A stretch of 64,000 bases of DNA from Dysgonomonas sp. PH5-45 (lineage in GTDB: Bacteria > Bacteroidota > Bacteroidia > Bacteroidales > Dysgonomonadaceae). A program made the position numbers and the translations under genes. The notes below the pieces were generated by a model. It worked only from the letters and a program-made list of their open reading frames with translations. It made no database searches and was not told the DNA's origin. Shown piece by piece: positions 1-8,277 of the stretch. The stretch is taken from assembly GCF_029893235.1 (NCBI RefSeq), contig NZ_JARXWE010000008.1:1-64000 (forward strand), in the 5' to 3' direction. Within the stretch, counting starts at the first letter, position 1, and the number at the start of each line of letters is the position of its first letter.

Positions 1-253
1 AAAAGTAAGGTCCACTGCCGGACTACTCATACATACGATGGGCAAAATTGCCATCGCTTTTATTTATCTAATTTTTTAAATACTGATTCGCATTAATAAT
101 GTAAAAACAAAGAAAGATGAAAGAAAGAGATTATGGTTAGCATCTGTAAGGCTACAACTAAAAGGTCTATGACCTACCACTAAAAAAATTCAATAGTAAC
201 AACCCGGTGAGCGGGACTATCCACCCCGCTTACCATTTTATCAATTTCTCATT
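1..253. other. Leader region upstream of traE
   Basis: I see no gene here. It contains a short hairpin (AGGTC/GACCT at 163-167 and 171-175), a copy of a 24-bp motif at 176-199 that recurs before traN, and a 10-bp stem at 206-215/225-234 with one G-T pair and a 9-nt loop. The hairpin sits just upstream of the traE start and could affect translation or mark a processed transcript end, but this is inference. Confidence 0.4.
176..199 (+). repeat. 24-bp motif, copy 1 (upstream of traE)
   Basis: It begins ACCACTAAAAAAAT and ends CAATAGTAA. It matches 20370-20393, just before traN, at 23 of 24 positions; the only difference is T190 versus C20384. Both copies sit about 50-80 bp before a tra gene start, which suggests a shared regulatory or RNA-processing signal. 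Confidence 0.6.
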
Positions 254-622
254 ATGACAAAAATTAAGAAAGCCGAGAGCAATCGAGCTTGCTCGAAATT
301 GCCGAGGCGTATCAAATTTTATGTAAAGAAAAAAGTTCTTATGTCGGCAGCCTTTGTCTTGGCTGCTGTTTCAAGTGCATTCGCACAAGGTAATGGTGTT
401 GGTGGTATCACAGAAGCCACTAATATGGTGACAAGTTATTTCGATCCGGGGACAAAATTGATCTACGCCATTGGTGCTGTGGTCGGTTTGATTGGGGGCG
501 TAAAGGTGTACGGAAAATTCAGTTCCGGTGATCCCGATACAAGCAAAACGGCTGCCAGTTGGTTCGGTGCTTGTATTTTTCTTATCGTTGCCGCTACCAT
601 TCTGCGCTCATTCTTCCTTTAA
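254..622 (+). CDS. traE: TraE, conjugative transfer pilin-like protein (DUF4134)
   Basis: This is a small exported protein of the Bacteroidota type IV secretion system, in the VirB2 position. The N-terminal part is basic and followed by a hydrophobic stretch ending in SSAFAQ, a normal signal peptide with a cleavage site near residue 45. The mature part has two hydrophobic helices (around LIYAIGAVVGLIGG and CIFLIVAATIL) joined by the motif FSSGDPDTSKTAASWFGA, typical of TraE. ATG at 254 gives a longer than usual N-terminus; the ATG at residue 30 is an alternative start but would leave few basic residues before the hydrophobic core. traF follows 23 bp downstream. Confidence 0.9.
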   Translation: MTKIKKAESNRACSKLPRRIKFYVKKKVLMSAAFVLAAVSSAFAQGNGVGGITEATNMVTSYFDPGTKLIYAIGAVVGLIGGVKVYGKFSSGDPDTSKTAASWFGACIFLIVAATILRSFFL

Positions 623-645
623 TCAGCTTCATACAGAAAAGAGTT

Positions 646-978
646 ATGGAGTTTAATATCAATAAAGGGATAGGCAAGAGTGTGGAGTTCAAGGGTTTGA
701 AATCGCAATACCTTTTCATTTTTGCAGGGGGCTTACTTGCCGTCTTCGTGGTTTTTGTCATCATGTATATGATTGGCATTGACCAGTGGATTTGCATAGG
801 CTTCGGAGTAATCGCTGCATCGGTATTGGTATGGATGACCTTTAACCTGAATCAGAAATACGGGGAACATGGTTTAATGAAACTCATGGCTGTAAAACAG
901 CATCCCCGTTATTTGATAAACAGGAAAACTCCGCACCGCCTTTTCAAAAAGAAAAGAAAGGGGGTAGCGTATGCGTAA
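646..978 (+). CDS. traF: TraF, conjugative transfer membrane protein (DUF4133)
   Basis: 110-residue inner-membrane protein in the VirB3 position of the transfer apparatus. I start it at ATG 646 (MEFNINKGIGK); a longer frame from 559 would overlap traE and adds nonsense residues. There are two adjacent membrane segments (about residues 22-42 and 44-62) and a basic C-terminus (KKKRKG). Its last codons overlap the traG start by 8 bp (ATGCGTAA), so translational coupling is likely. Confidence 0.9.
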   Translation: MEFNINKGIGKSVEFKGLKSQYLFIFAGGLLAVFVVFVIMYMIGIDQWICIGFGVIAASVLVWMTFNLNQKYGEHGLMKLMAVKQHPRYLINRKTPHRLFKKKRKGVAYA

Positions 979-2507
979 TATAATGAAAGCGGCGACTATC
1001 GAAAGTAAGTTCCCGTTACTGGCTGTTGAACACGATTGCATCATTTCCAAAGATGCAGATATAACGGTTGCCTACCATGTGGAGCTACCGGAACTGTTTA
1101 CCGTTACCAGTACCGAATACGAAGCGATACATTCGTCATGGGCGAAAGCGGTAAAAGTGTTGCCTGAATACAGTGTGGTGCATAAGCAAGATTGGTTTGT
1201 GCGTGAAACATATAAACCTGCAACCGATAAGGATGATATGAGTTTCTTATCCCGCAGTTTTGAAAAGCACTTCAATGAAAGACCGTTCCTGAACCACTCG
1301 TGTTTCCTGTTCCTGACTAAAACGACTAAAGAGCGAATGAGAATGCAGAGCAATTTCTCATCGCTTTGTCGTGGGAACATTATTCCCAAAGAGGTCAATA
1401 AGGATACAAGCGTGAAGTTTTTGGAAGCCGTCGGACAGTTTGAACGGATAATGAACGATAGCGGATTTATCCGTCTTACCCGTATCAGTTCGGACGAGAT
1501 AACAGGAACAGGCGAAAAACCGGGACTTATTGAAAAATATTTCTCCCTGTCGCTTGATGACACAACCTGTTTGGAAGACTTGGAATTGGGAGCCGACGGG
1601 CTTCGGGTTGGAAGCAAACACGTTTGCCTACATACGCTTTCGGATGCAGAAGATCTGCCCGGACGTATCGGTACGGATATGCGGTATGAAAAACTATCGA
1701 CCGACCGGAGCGATTGCCGTTTGTCTTTCGCTTCTCCTGTTGGGTTGCTTCTTTCATGCGACCATATCTACAATCAATATCTGTTTATCGAAGACAGTGC
1801 GGAAAACCTGCGGAAGTTTGAAAAGAGCGCAAGGAATATGCAGTCGCTTTCCCGCTATTCAAGGGGCAATCAAATCAACAAAGAATGGATTGACCAATAC
1901 CTGAACGAAGCACACAGCTTCGGGCTGACTTCAATCAGGGCGCACTTCAACGTAATGGCATGGAGCGATGACGTGGAGGAACTGAAACATATCCGCAATG
2001 ATGTGGGCAGCCAGTTGGCTCTTATGGAATGTAAACCACGCCACAACACGGTGGATGCAGCCACTTTGTACTGGGCAGGAATGCCCGGCAACAGTGGGGA
2101 TTTTCCTGCGGAAGAATCGTTCTATACATTCATTGAACCTGCTCTTTGCTTCTTTACTGAAGAAACGAACTATCGGAGTTCGCCCAGTCCGTTCGGTATC
2201 AAAATGGCTGACAGGGTTTCAGGAAAACCTCTTCATGTGGATATTTCCGACCTGCCGATGAAAAAAGGAATTATCACGAACCGTAACAAGTTTATCTTGG
2301 GGCCTTCGGGTTCGGGAAAATCCTTTTTTACCAATCATATGTGCCGCCAATATTACGAACAGGGAACACATATCGTATTGGTGGACACAGGTAACTCGTA
2401 TCAGGGACTTTGCAACTTGATTAACCGCAAAACGAACGGTCAGGATGGAGTGTATTTTACGTACACCGAAGAAAATCCCATTTCATTTAATCCTTTTTTC
2501 ACGGACG
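971..2507 (+). CDS. traG: TraG, conjugation ATPase, 5' part (interrupted twice)
   Basis: This is the VirB4-like ATPase that powers type IV secretion, here its N-terminal 512 codons plus one base. The Walker A motif GPSGSGKS is at residues 444-451. The frame is broken at 2507/2508 by a group II intron starting GTGCG; without splicing, translation stops at 2560. Joining base 2507 to 5009 gives ...FFTD-DN-VFDIEKRES, which keeps the frame. A second break after 5448 by a mobilizable element is undone by joining to 15600. The three pieces (1537 + 440 + 519 bp) form 831 codons plus stop, about the expected TraG length. As it stands, even the spliced product lacks Walker B. Confidence 0.92.
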
Positions 2508-3086
2508 GTGCGCCCATAAGGGTGCGTAATAAATATCTCTTTAGCAAGAGATTAGGTTAGAGTTCAAATTTCAAAACAATGAAAAGAAAACCTACTTCCA
2601 ACCGACTTATCCTAAGGGGAAACCTAAGGGGGAGTGTAGCATGTCGGCAAAGCAATAAGTCAACTAATTGTCATGATGCGACTGAATTGCGAGGAAGAAA
2701 GATAGACATGAGGATGAAACCTGATTGGTTGAACGATAGTCCTGTGGCAGCTGTAGAAGCTATGACGGAAGACAGTTACATACGTCATACTGTGGTACCC
2801 TTTCCAAGTCGTCTGGGGGAAAGGGCTGGAACTAACCACAGCACAACCGCAATAAGCGGGATAAAGGATGAACGTCGCATCCGACAGTCTATCAAGCTAA
2901 TAGTTATTACGCATACTAAATGGGGATTGCCTAAACCGAAACGCCGCAAGGCTATAGAGTTTGCTCTTGAATATTCGGCATGGCAACGGAGCTTCCATAG
3001 TAGTCCGAGCAAGGGAAAGCCCTGTACATGGCGAAGGGAAGCAGCTGATAATTTTAGTACAAATCAAAGGAAAACGTGAGAGACGT

Positions 3087-4895
3087 ATGAGAAATCCAGA
3101 GAAAGTATTAAACACTCTATGCTTACACAGCAAAGTTTCGGACTATAAGTACGAAAGGCTGTATCGTATTCTATTTAATGAAGAGATGTTTTTCGTTGCC
3201 TATCAGCGCATACACGCTAAACAAGGTAACATGACATCCGGCACAGACGGTAAGACAATTGACCAAATGAGCATTCAGAGAATAGAATGTCTTATTGAAA
3301 GTCTTAGAAATGAGACTTACCAACCCCACCCGGCAAGGAGGGTATATATTCCTAAAAAGAACGGTAAAAGTCGTCCATTGGGAATACCTTCTTTCGAGGA
3401 TAAGTTGGTACAAGAGGTAACACGCATGGTCTTGGAAGCCATATATGAGGGGTATTTTGAGAGCACTTCGCATGGCTTTAGACCCTATAAAAGTTGCCAC
3501 ACTGCACTGACACAAATTCAACGACAGTTTACGGGAACAAGGTGGTTTATCGAGGGAGATATTAAAGGCTTCTTCGACAACATAGACCATAACATTCTGA
3601 TAGCAATTCTTAGTGAACGAATATCAGATGAACGTTTCCTAAGACTTATCCGAAAATTCCTCAATGCAGGGTACATTGAAAATTGGAAGTATAACCGTAC
3701 TTACTCGGGAACGCCCCAAGGTGGTATCATTAGTCCAATATTGGCAAATATTTACCTTGATAAATTCGACAAGTATATACGTGAGTACACAGAGAAATTC
3801 AATGTGGGAATAAAAAGACAACGTAACGCAGCCTACTTCCGAGTGAATACCAGAGCGGTAAACCTAAGGAAGATGCTTAAATCCGAAACCGACCCTTGTG
3901 TAAAAGCAGAACTTGCAGAAAAGGTTAAAAGCCTACAGTTGGAACTGCGTACTCTTCCTTGTAGTCACGAAATTGATGAGAACTACAAAAGAATGAAATA
4001 TGTGAGGTATGCAGATGACTTCCTAATCGGGGTCATCGGTTCTAAAGCAGATTGCGAAAAGATTAAGGCAGAAATTGCACAGTACATGAGCGATACCCTT
4101 AAACTTGAATTATCAGCAGAGAAAACGCTGATAACACATGCGCAAAAGACTGCAAAATTCCTCGGATACGAAATCTCTGTAAGAAAATCCTCTGCGATGA
4201 AACGTAATCGTAAAGGTGTTCTTCAACGAGACTTCAACGGAAGAGTTATGCTCTTGCTGCCAATGGAAACCGTAAAGAAAAAGCTGAAAGATTACAATGC
4301 CATAAGTTTTGAACAAACTAATGGATGCGAAGTCTGGAAGCCTAAATCACGGTCATACCTGACAGCAAAGAAGCCACAGGATATACTTGCCCAGTACAAC
4401 TGGGAAATACGTGGTTTCTACAACTACTATCGTATTGCTAATAACGTGTCTGCAACATGTTCCAAGTTTGGTTACATCATGGAGTACAGTATGTACATGA
4501 CTCTTGCTCAAAAGCTACGAAGCTCAATAAGCAAGGTAATGAAACGATTCTGTAAAGACAAGCAATTTATAATTCCATATACGGATGAAAAAGGGCGACG
4601 TCAATATCGAATCTTCTATGACGGAGGCTTCAAACGACAAAACGGATTCACAGATAGAAACTGCGATACACAGCCATTTACAGTGTTAGCACCTTTCCCA
4701 ACATTGGTAGAAAGACTTAAAGCCAAACGTTGTGAAGTCTGTGGAGCAGAAAGTCTGATAGTCATGCATCATGTTCGTACACTCAAAGCTCTGTCAACAG
4801 AGTTTGAATGGGATAGAATCATGCTAAAAAGAAGACGTAAGACTATTACCGTTTGTGAAATATGTAACGCTAAAATACAAGAACATGGCAAATAG
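3087..4895 (+). CDS. ltrA: Group II intron reverse transcriptase/maturase
   Basis: 602-residue multifunctional protein that helps the intron splice and move. Reverse transcriptase motifs are clear: GTPQGGIISPILANIYL and the catalytic YADD at residues 308-311. A maturase (X) region follows. The C-terminus has CxxC (CEVCG), HH (VMHHVRT) and a second CxxC (CEICN), an HNH endonuclease/zinc-type domain used to nick target DNA. I start at ATG 3087, which follows an AAAGGAAAA purine stretch; upstream in-frame codons fall in structured intron RNA and look non-coding. All key residues seem intact, so the intron may be active. Confidence 0.93.
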   Translation: MRNPEKVLNTLCLHSKVSDYKYERLYRILFNEEMFFVAYQRIHAKQGNMTSGTDGKTIDQMSIQRIECLIESLRNETYQPHPARRVYIPKKNGKSRPLGIPSFEDKLVQEVTRMVLEAIYEGYFESTSHGFRPYKSCHTALTQIQRQFTGTRWFIEGDIKGFFDNIDHNILIAILSERISDERFLRLIRKFLNAGYIENWKYNRTYSGTPQGGIISPILANIYLDKFDKYIREYTEKFNVGIKRQRNAAYFRVNTRAVNLRKMLKSETDPCVKAELAEKVKSLQLELRTLPCSHEIDENYKRMKYVRYADDFLIGVIGSKADCEKIKAEIAQYMSDTLKLELSAEKTLITHAQKTAKFLGYEISVRKSSAMKRNRKGVLQRDFNGRVMLLLPMETVKKKLKDYNAISFEQTNGCEVWKPKSRSYLTAKKPQDILAQYNWEIRGFYNYYRIANNVSATCSKFGYIMEYSMYMTLAQKLRSSISKVMKRFCKDKQFIIPYTDEKGRRQYRIFYDGGFKRQNGFTDRNCDTQPFTVLAPFPTLVERLKAKRCEVCGAESLIVMHHVRTLKALSTEFEWDRIMLKRRRKTITVCEICNAKIQEHGK

Positions 4896-4913
4896 AGTGA
4901 ATTTATCAGTGGA

Positions 4914-4947
4914 GAGCCGTATACGCGGAGACGTGTACGTACGGTTC
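4914..4947 (+). ncRNA. Group II intron domain V
   Basis: 34-nt hairpin with the catalytic triad region: 5' GAGCCGTATAC and 3' GTACGGTTC pair around a GGAGAC-type loop. This is the best conserved part of a group II ribozyme. The downstream 60 nt contain nested pairing (CTCGG with CCGAG, and CCGCAGTAATGCGG) that would form domain VI. Confidence 0.88.
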
Positions 4948-5008
4948 GGGGGCAGGTTCTCGGAAACCTACCGCAGTAATGCGGTAAGGCGCCGAGTGCC
5001 GAGCCTAC

Positions 5009-5544
5009 ATAATGTTTTCGACATTGAAAAGCGTGAGAGTATAAAAACGCTTATCCTTACCCTGTGGAAAAGGGATAACGAGCCGCCCTCACGAGCGGAG
5101 GAAGTAGCCCTTTCTAATGCAGTCAGCCTGTATATAGACCGTCTGAAGTATGATAAAACGGTAGTTCCGTCATTCAATACATTCTACGAATTTGTACAGA
5201 CCGATTATGCCGCTATCCTCGATGCAAAGAAAGTAAGGGAAAAGGATTTCGATATTGCCAACTTCCTGAATGTACTTGAACCGTACTATCGTGGGGGCGA
5301 ATATGATTTCCTATTGAACTCGGATAAGCAACTGGATTTATTGTCTAAACGCTTCATTGTCTTTGAGATTGATGCCATAAAAGACCATAAAATCCTCTTT
5401 CCTGTGGTTACAATCATTATCATGGAAGTTTTCATAAATAAGATGCGCTTATTTGCTATTACATTAATTTACAAGCATTTAATAAACCGCAAAAGTAGAA
5501 TAGGTAATGATTTGGAAACGAGCGAACTTCTTTGCTCTGCTTAG
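5009..5544 (+). CDS. traG: TraG, middle part, running into the nested element
   Basis: 3' exon of traG after the group II intron. It begins with codon-completing bases and reads DNVFDIEKRESIKTLILTLW and on to IIIMEVFINKMR at 5448. After that the frame enters the nested element and adds about 31 foreign residues before a stop at 5544. The spliced product would be 690 residues with Walker A but no Walker B, so it is almost surely inactive as an ATPase. True TraG sequence ends at 5448. Confidence 0.88.
5440..5448 (+). repeat. Left attachment core of the nested element
   Basis: AAGATGCGC, identical to 15591-15599. The 9 bases before it (TTCATAAAT, belonging to traG) differ from the right-end copy (TTTATCAAC, belonging to the element) only at three third-codon positions, so both encode Phe-Ile-Asn-Lys-Met-Arg. 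Confidence 0.8.
5499..5513 (+). repeat. 15-bp arm-type direct repeat, left copy
   Basis: AATAGGTAATGATTT, identical to 15431-15445. Similarity continues weakly downstream (GGAAACG versus AGCAACG). It lies 51 bp inside the left core and is a likely integrase or excisionase binding site. Confidence 0.6.
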
Positions 5545-5604
5545 TTTTTCCATTGTTTCAAATAACTCTTCACGACAAAAATACAATTTATTTTCTAAAT
5601 ATAC

Positions 5605-5618
5605 TTACTACTAAGTAA
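5605..5618. promoter_or_regulatory. Palindromic operator upstream of tetR
   Basis: TTACT-ACTA-AGTAA, two 5-bp inverted arms with a 4-bp spacer. The same TTACT-N4-AGTAA pattern recurs at 6201-6218 before the DinB gene. It lies just before the TATATTTG box at 5626, so a bound repressor would block the promoter. Confidence 0.6.
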
Positions 5619-5625
5619 AATTGTT

Positions 5626-5633
5626 TATATTTG
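5626..5633 (+). promoter_or_regulatory. -7 promoter box of the tetR-like gene
   Basis: TATATTTG fits the Bacteroidota -7 consensus TAnnTTTG. It ends only 4 bp before the ATG at 5638, so the transcript would have almost no leader and may be leaderless. Confidence 0.5.
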
Positions 5634-5637
5634 CACC

Positions 5638-6183
5638 ATGAATGATACGAGAAGTGAAATAATGCGATTAGCAGGCGAACTGATTAGGTCTATAGGATAT
5701 AACTCTTTTAGTTACGCTGATATATCTAAGAAGTTAGATATAAAGAATGCTGCTATACACTACTATTTCCCTTCAAAATCCAATTTGGGAGTAGAAGTAA
5801 TCAAGGAAAACCTACTTGCCTTTAATGAACTGATAGCGAAGTGGAAAAAAGAGGATTATAAAAAACAGTTTGCTAATTATATTCATATGCACGATAGCTT
5901 CATTAGTAAGAATTGGGTATGTGTTGTTGGTGCATTAGCCCCGTCATATGATACTTTACCTGAAGATATGCAGAAAGAGTTGGAGAGATTAGTTAATACG
6001 ATTTTGGAGTGGCTGACTGATTTGTTAGAAAAAGGAAGAGAGAGTAACGTTTTCTCTTTTACTGAAACATCAAGAACAAAAGCCTTCATGATTCATTCAG
6101 CATTACTTTCTTCTTTGCAAATGAATAAGGTCTTGAAAAATGACGTATATAAATCTATTCAAGAAGGATTGTTGAATATCTAA
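5638..6183 (+). CDS. TetR-family transcriptional regulator
   Basis: 181-residue regulator. The N-terminal helix-turn-helix is clear (around residues 8-50: LAGELIRSIGYNSFSYADISKKLDIKNAAIHYYFPSK, given here as the region ending in the classic HYYFPSK). The C-terminal ligand and dimer domain is divergent. A palindrome matching one before the next gene overlaps its own promoter, so it probably represses itself and the downstream DinB-fold gene. The ligand is unknown. ATG 5638 is chosen because the helix-turn-helix needs the preceding residues. Confidence 0.88.
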   Translation: MNDTRSEIMRLAGELIRSIGYNSFSYADISKKLDIKNAAIHYYFPSKSNLGVEVIKENLLAFNELIAKWKKEDYKKQFANYIHMHDSFISKNWVCVVGALAPSYDTLPEDMQKELERLVNTILEWLTDLLEKGRESNVFSFTETSRTKAFMIHSALLSSLQMNKVLKNDVYKSIQEGLLNI

Positions 6184-6200
6184 AAAAATTTACCCAACAA

Positions 6201-6218
6201 ACTTACTTATTAGTAAGT
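6201..6218. promoter_or_regulatory. Palindromic operator upstream of DinB-fold gene
   Basis: ACTTACT-TATT-AGTAAGT is a perfect 7-bp inverted repeat with a 4-bp spacer. It shares its core with the site at 5605-5618 and lies 18 bp before the ATG at 6237. A TetR-family dimer is the natural ligand. Confidence 0.65.
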
Positions 6219-6236
6219 AATTAAAATGAAATAATA

Positions 6237-6758
6237 ATGAAACAGATTGATTTTTTAAGAGAACAAATAGTGGAGTCAAGAACCTTTGTAAATCGCTTGA
6301 TTTCTGAACTTCCCAAAGAGTTGTGGTATGAAATTCCAGAAAACACCGATTCTAATTTTATATGGCAGGTAGGTCATTTACTGATAAGTCAAAACTTTCA
6401 TGCCATTACGTGCATCACAGGAAGAAATAGTAAAGTGTCTGATTTGATACCAATAGCCGATTATGTTAGAATTTTCAACGGTATGGGGGCATTGCATAGG
6501 TCAGTTGAGAAAGACATAATCCTACCGTCTGAACTTATAGAACAGTTTAATGCAGTAAATGAAATATGTATTGAGAATCTTTCCAAATTAGATGATGATA
6601 TTTTATCCCATGATTTAGAACCTATTCCATTTAAGCATCCGGTAGCCAATACAAAATATGATGCGTTATCATGGTGTTTCAAGCATGAAATGTGGCATAG
6701 TGCAGAAATGGAAGCCATTAAATTAGCTCTAAAACATCCTATTGTGTGGATGAAATAG
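6237..6758 (+). CDS. DinB-like superfamily protein
   Basis: 173-residue four-helix-bundle protein of the DinB/YfiT type, a family of small metal-dependent enzymes that includes thiol-linked transferases and hydrolases. Three histidines typical of the metal site are present: H47 (WQVGHLL), H150 and H154 (FKHEMWH). No substrate can be named. It follows the TetR-like gene by 53 bp and carries the same palindrome upstream, so the two form a small inducible unit, perhaps for stress or toxin response. It is very AT-rich compared with the tra genes. Confidence 0.8.
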   Translation: MKQIDFLREQIVESRTFVNRLISELPKELWYEIPENTDSNFIWQVGHLLISQNFHAITCITGRNSKVSDLIPIADYVRIFNGMGALHRSVEKDIILPSELIEQFNAVNEICIENLSKLDDDILSHDLEPIPFKHPVANTKYDALSWCFKHEMWHSAEMEAIKLALKHPIVWMK

Positions 6759-6825
6759 TAGTATAGAAAGTCATTCAGCATAATACAAGACTCCGGTCTG
6801 ATTATTAATATCACATTTAATTTTT

Positions 6826-7453
6826 ATGCTTATGAATGAATTATTAAGAGAGAGGTTAGTCAGGTTATTATCTGACCCTACACAAGTCACAAACGAAGTA
6901 ATGCACAGTGCCTATGAATGCTTTATGAAAAAAGTAGAAACTGTCAGCCAATCCGAAAACGGCTACTCTGAAATCTTTCGGAAACTGAATAATACTCGTA
7001 TCGAGTTAGTATTCATAGAATCGCTTTATCGGTACGGGCAGGAAAAAAAATGCCCTGAAATTTGCCTATCTTCAAAAGGCTTTAGCCCTTGTCAATTCTG
7101 AATTAGAACTACTAAACCTCAAAATTCGGCATCCCGAACAGTTCCGACAATCCAATCAACCAACATTTCAATCCGACCTTTATATTCTCCCCAAGTCGAA
7201 AGACTTGGGGATTGTTGCTTTGGCTGAGATTGTAATAGCTCTTTTCTTCTCAAAGAAAGTATTCCAACAAAACGGAAAACCCGCACACCTGAACCAAATT
7301 GCAGATGCTTTTGAAAAGATATTTAATTGTAGTTTCGGCAGTATCTACGACCAACAGAAAAAGGTATTCGACCGTAAACCGTTCAATCGGACGAAAGCCC
7401 TCGACTTCCTGCGAAACCTCATAATCCGAAAGGATAAAGAGGGTAAGAACTGA
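6826..7453 (+). pseudogene. RteC-like regulator, frameshifted in an A8 run
   Basis: Two frames make one RteC-like protein. The first (6826-7101) reads through NTRIELVFIESLYRYGQEK, then goes out of frame at a run of eight A residues (7043-7050). With seven A residues it would read QEKNALKFAYLQKALALVNSE and continue into the second frame, which has the RteC C-terminal pattern (GIVALAEIVIALFF, AFEKIFNCSFGSIYDQ, NRTKALDFL). The repaired protein would be about 208 residues, smaller than CTnDOT RteC. In CTnDOT, RteC controls excision genes. The break could be a true mutation, phase variation by slippage, or a sequencing error. Confidence 0.8.
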
Positions 7454-7514
7454 CAAGATGAAAAATAACCGTTTTGCAATAGCTTAAATATAAGCGAGTT
7501 GTGAGAAACTTTCG

Positions 7515-7536
7515 GGGGAGTAGTTAGCTACTCCCC
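7515..7536 (+). terminator. Stem-loop terminator after the rteC-like gene
   Basis: GGGGAGTAG and CTACTCCCC form a perfect 9-bp stem with a 4-nt loop, followed by TTTTT. It lies 62 bp past the rteC-like stop and about 85 bp before the next gene, so it may also act as an attenuator. Confidence 0.75.
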
Positions 7537-7619
7537 TTTTTCTGCTTCCTCGTTCTTCCGTCCTTTGCTTCGTCAATGCATTGAAGTAAGTAGTATTAAT
7601 TTGAAAAACGACGTAAATC

Positions 7620-7976
7620 ATGTATATCAATAATGAAGATTTTGAAAAATGGATGCAGGAGCTATCCAAGAAATTGAGTGGAATCGGTCAGGACTTAAAA
7701 TCACTCATCAACACTAAAGAAGTATTTGACCCTGATGAGAAGCTACTCGATAACCAAGATTTGGCTTTTCTTCTCAAAGTGAGTTATAGAACTCTGCAAC
7801 GATACAGAAGCAGTAAAAAGCTACCTTTCTTCATGGTAGCTCATAAGACCTACTACCGGACTGCCGATGTTCGGGAGTTTGTCCGTTCTCATATGGATTT
7901 TCAAACCTATCAGGATTTTGAAAAGAAACATCCGAAACGTAAAGACGAGGATAATAAAGACAAGAATGATGAATGA
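7620..7976 (+). CDS. Helix-turn-helix protein, excisionase-like
   Basis: 118-residue protein. The middle part LLDNQDLAFLLKVSYRTLQR is a MerR/excisionase-type winged helix-turn-helix, and YYRTADVREFVRSHM fits the wing and following helix. The C-terminus is highly charged. Such small proteins are common in Bacteroidota mobile elements, where they help integrases excise or regulate mobilization genes. Role in excision is inference from family and position. Confidence 0.78.
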   Translation: MYINNEDFEKWMQELSKKLSGIGQDLKSLINTKEVFDPDEKLLDNQDLAFLLKVSYRTLQRYRSSKKLPFFMVAHKTYYRTADVREFVRSHMDFQTYQDFEKKHPKRKDEDNKDKNDE

Positions 7977-8277
7977 TTCTGCTTTTTATGTTCTAAGCAG
8001 AATAGCGCAAGCGAATGAAGGCTTGTTTTAATTTACGCCTTCAAAGCAGCTCCGCATTTAGCAGAAACAACTTCGCCTCTCGGCTTTGTTCGTTTCGCTA
8101 AATTGAGCAAGAGGGAACTGGACTTTGTCCTGTTCTTCCTCTTGCCCTGCGGGGCAAAGCCCTCGGCTTTAGCGGTTTAGTATAAACCACTATAATTAGT
8201 CCAATAATTAGCCTTTTGTATTTATTGCTAATTATCAGACATTTAATAACATGAAATTTCATTAAAAAGTAATTATC
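7977..8277. other. Intergenic region with candidate oriT
   Basis: 301 bp with no gene, directly before the mobilization genes. It has three stacked perfect inverted repeats: GCCC/GGGC at 8144-8155, AAAGCC/GGCTTT at 8156-8170 and GGTTTA/TAAACC at 8174-8188. An imperfect longer one spans about 8111-8142 (GAGGGAACTGGA with TCCTGTTCTTCCTC). Origins of transfer of mobilizable elements usually look like this. The nick site cannot be read from sequence alone. Confidence 0.55.

Larger units (their letters stand above)
2508..5008 (+). mobile_element. Group II intron in traG
   Basis: The intron starts with the group II 5' consensus (GTGCGCCCATAAGGGTG). It holds a reverse transcriptase/maturase frame and a 34-nt domain V at 4914-4947, starting GAGCC and ending GGTTC, then a domain VI-like stem region. 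It ends in ...GCCTAC. I placed the 3' end at 5008 because this ends in AC, as group II introns do, and is the only nearby choice that restores the TraG frame without a stop (GAT AAT GTT TTC). Length is 2501 nt. It lies in the same strand as traG, as needed for splicing. Confidence 0.9.
5449..5637. other. Left end of nested element
   Basis: Non-coding end region apart from the run-on traG frame to 5544. It contains the arm-type repeat AATAGGTAATGATTT at 5499-5513, shared with the right end, and the TetR operator and promoter before 5638. Confidence 0.6.

Noticed and set aside
2579-3079. Open frame of 166 codons in the 5' part of the group II intron
   Set aside because: It lies in the structured RNA region (domains I-III) before the maturase start and has no recognisable protein features.
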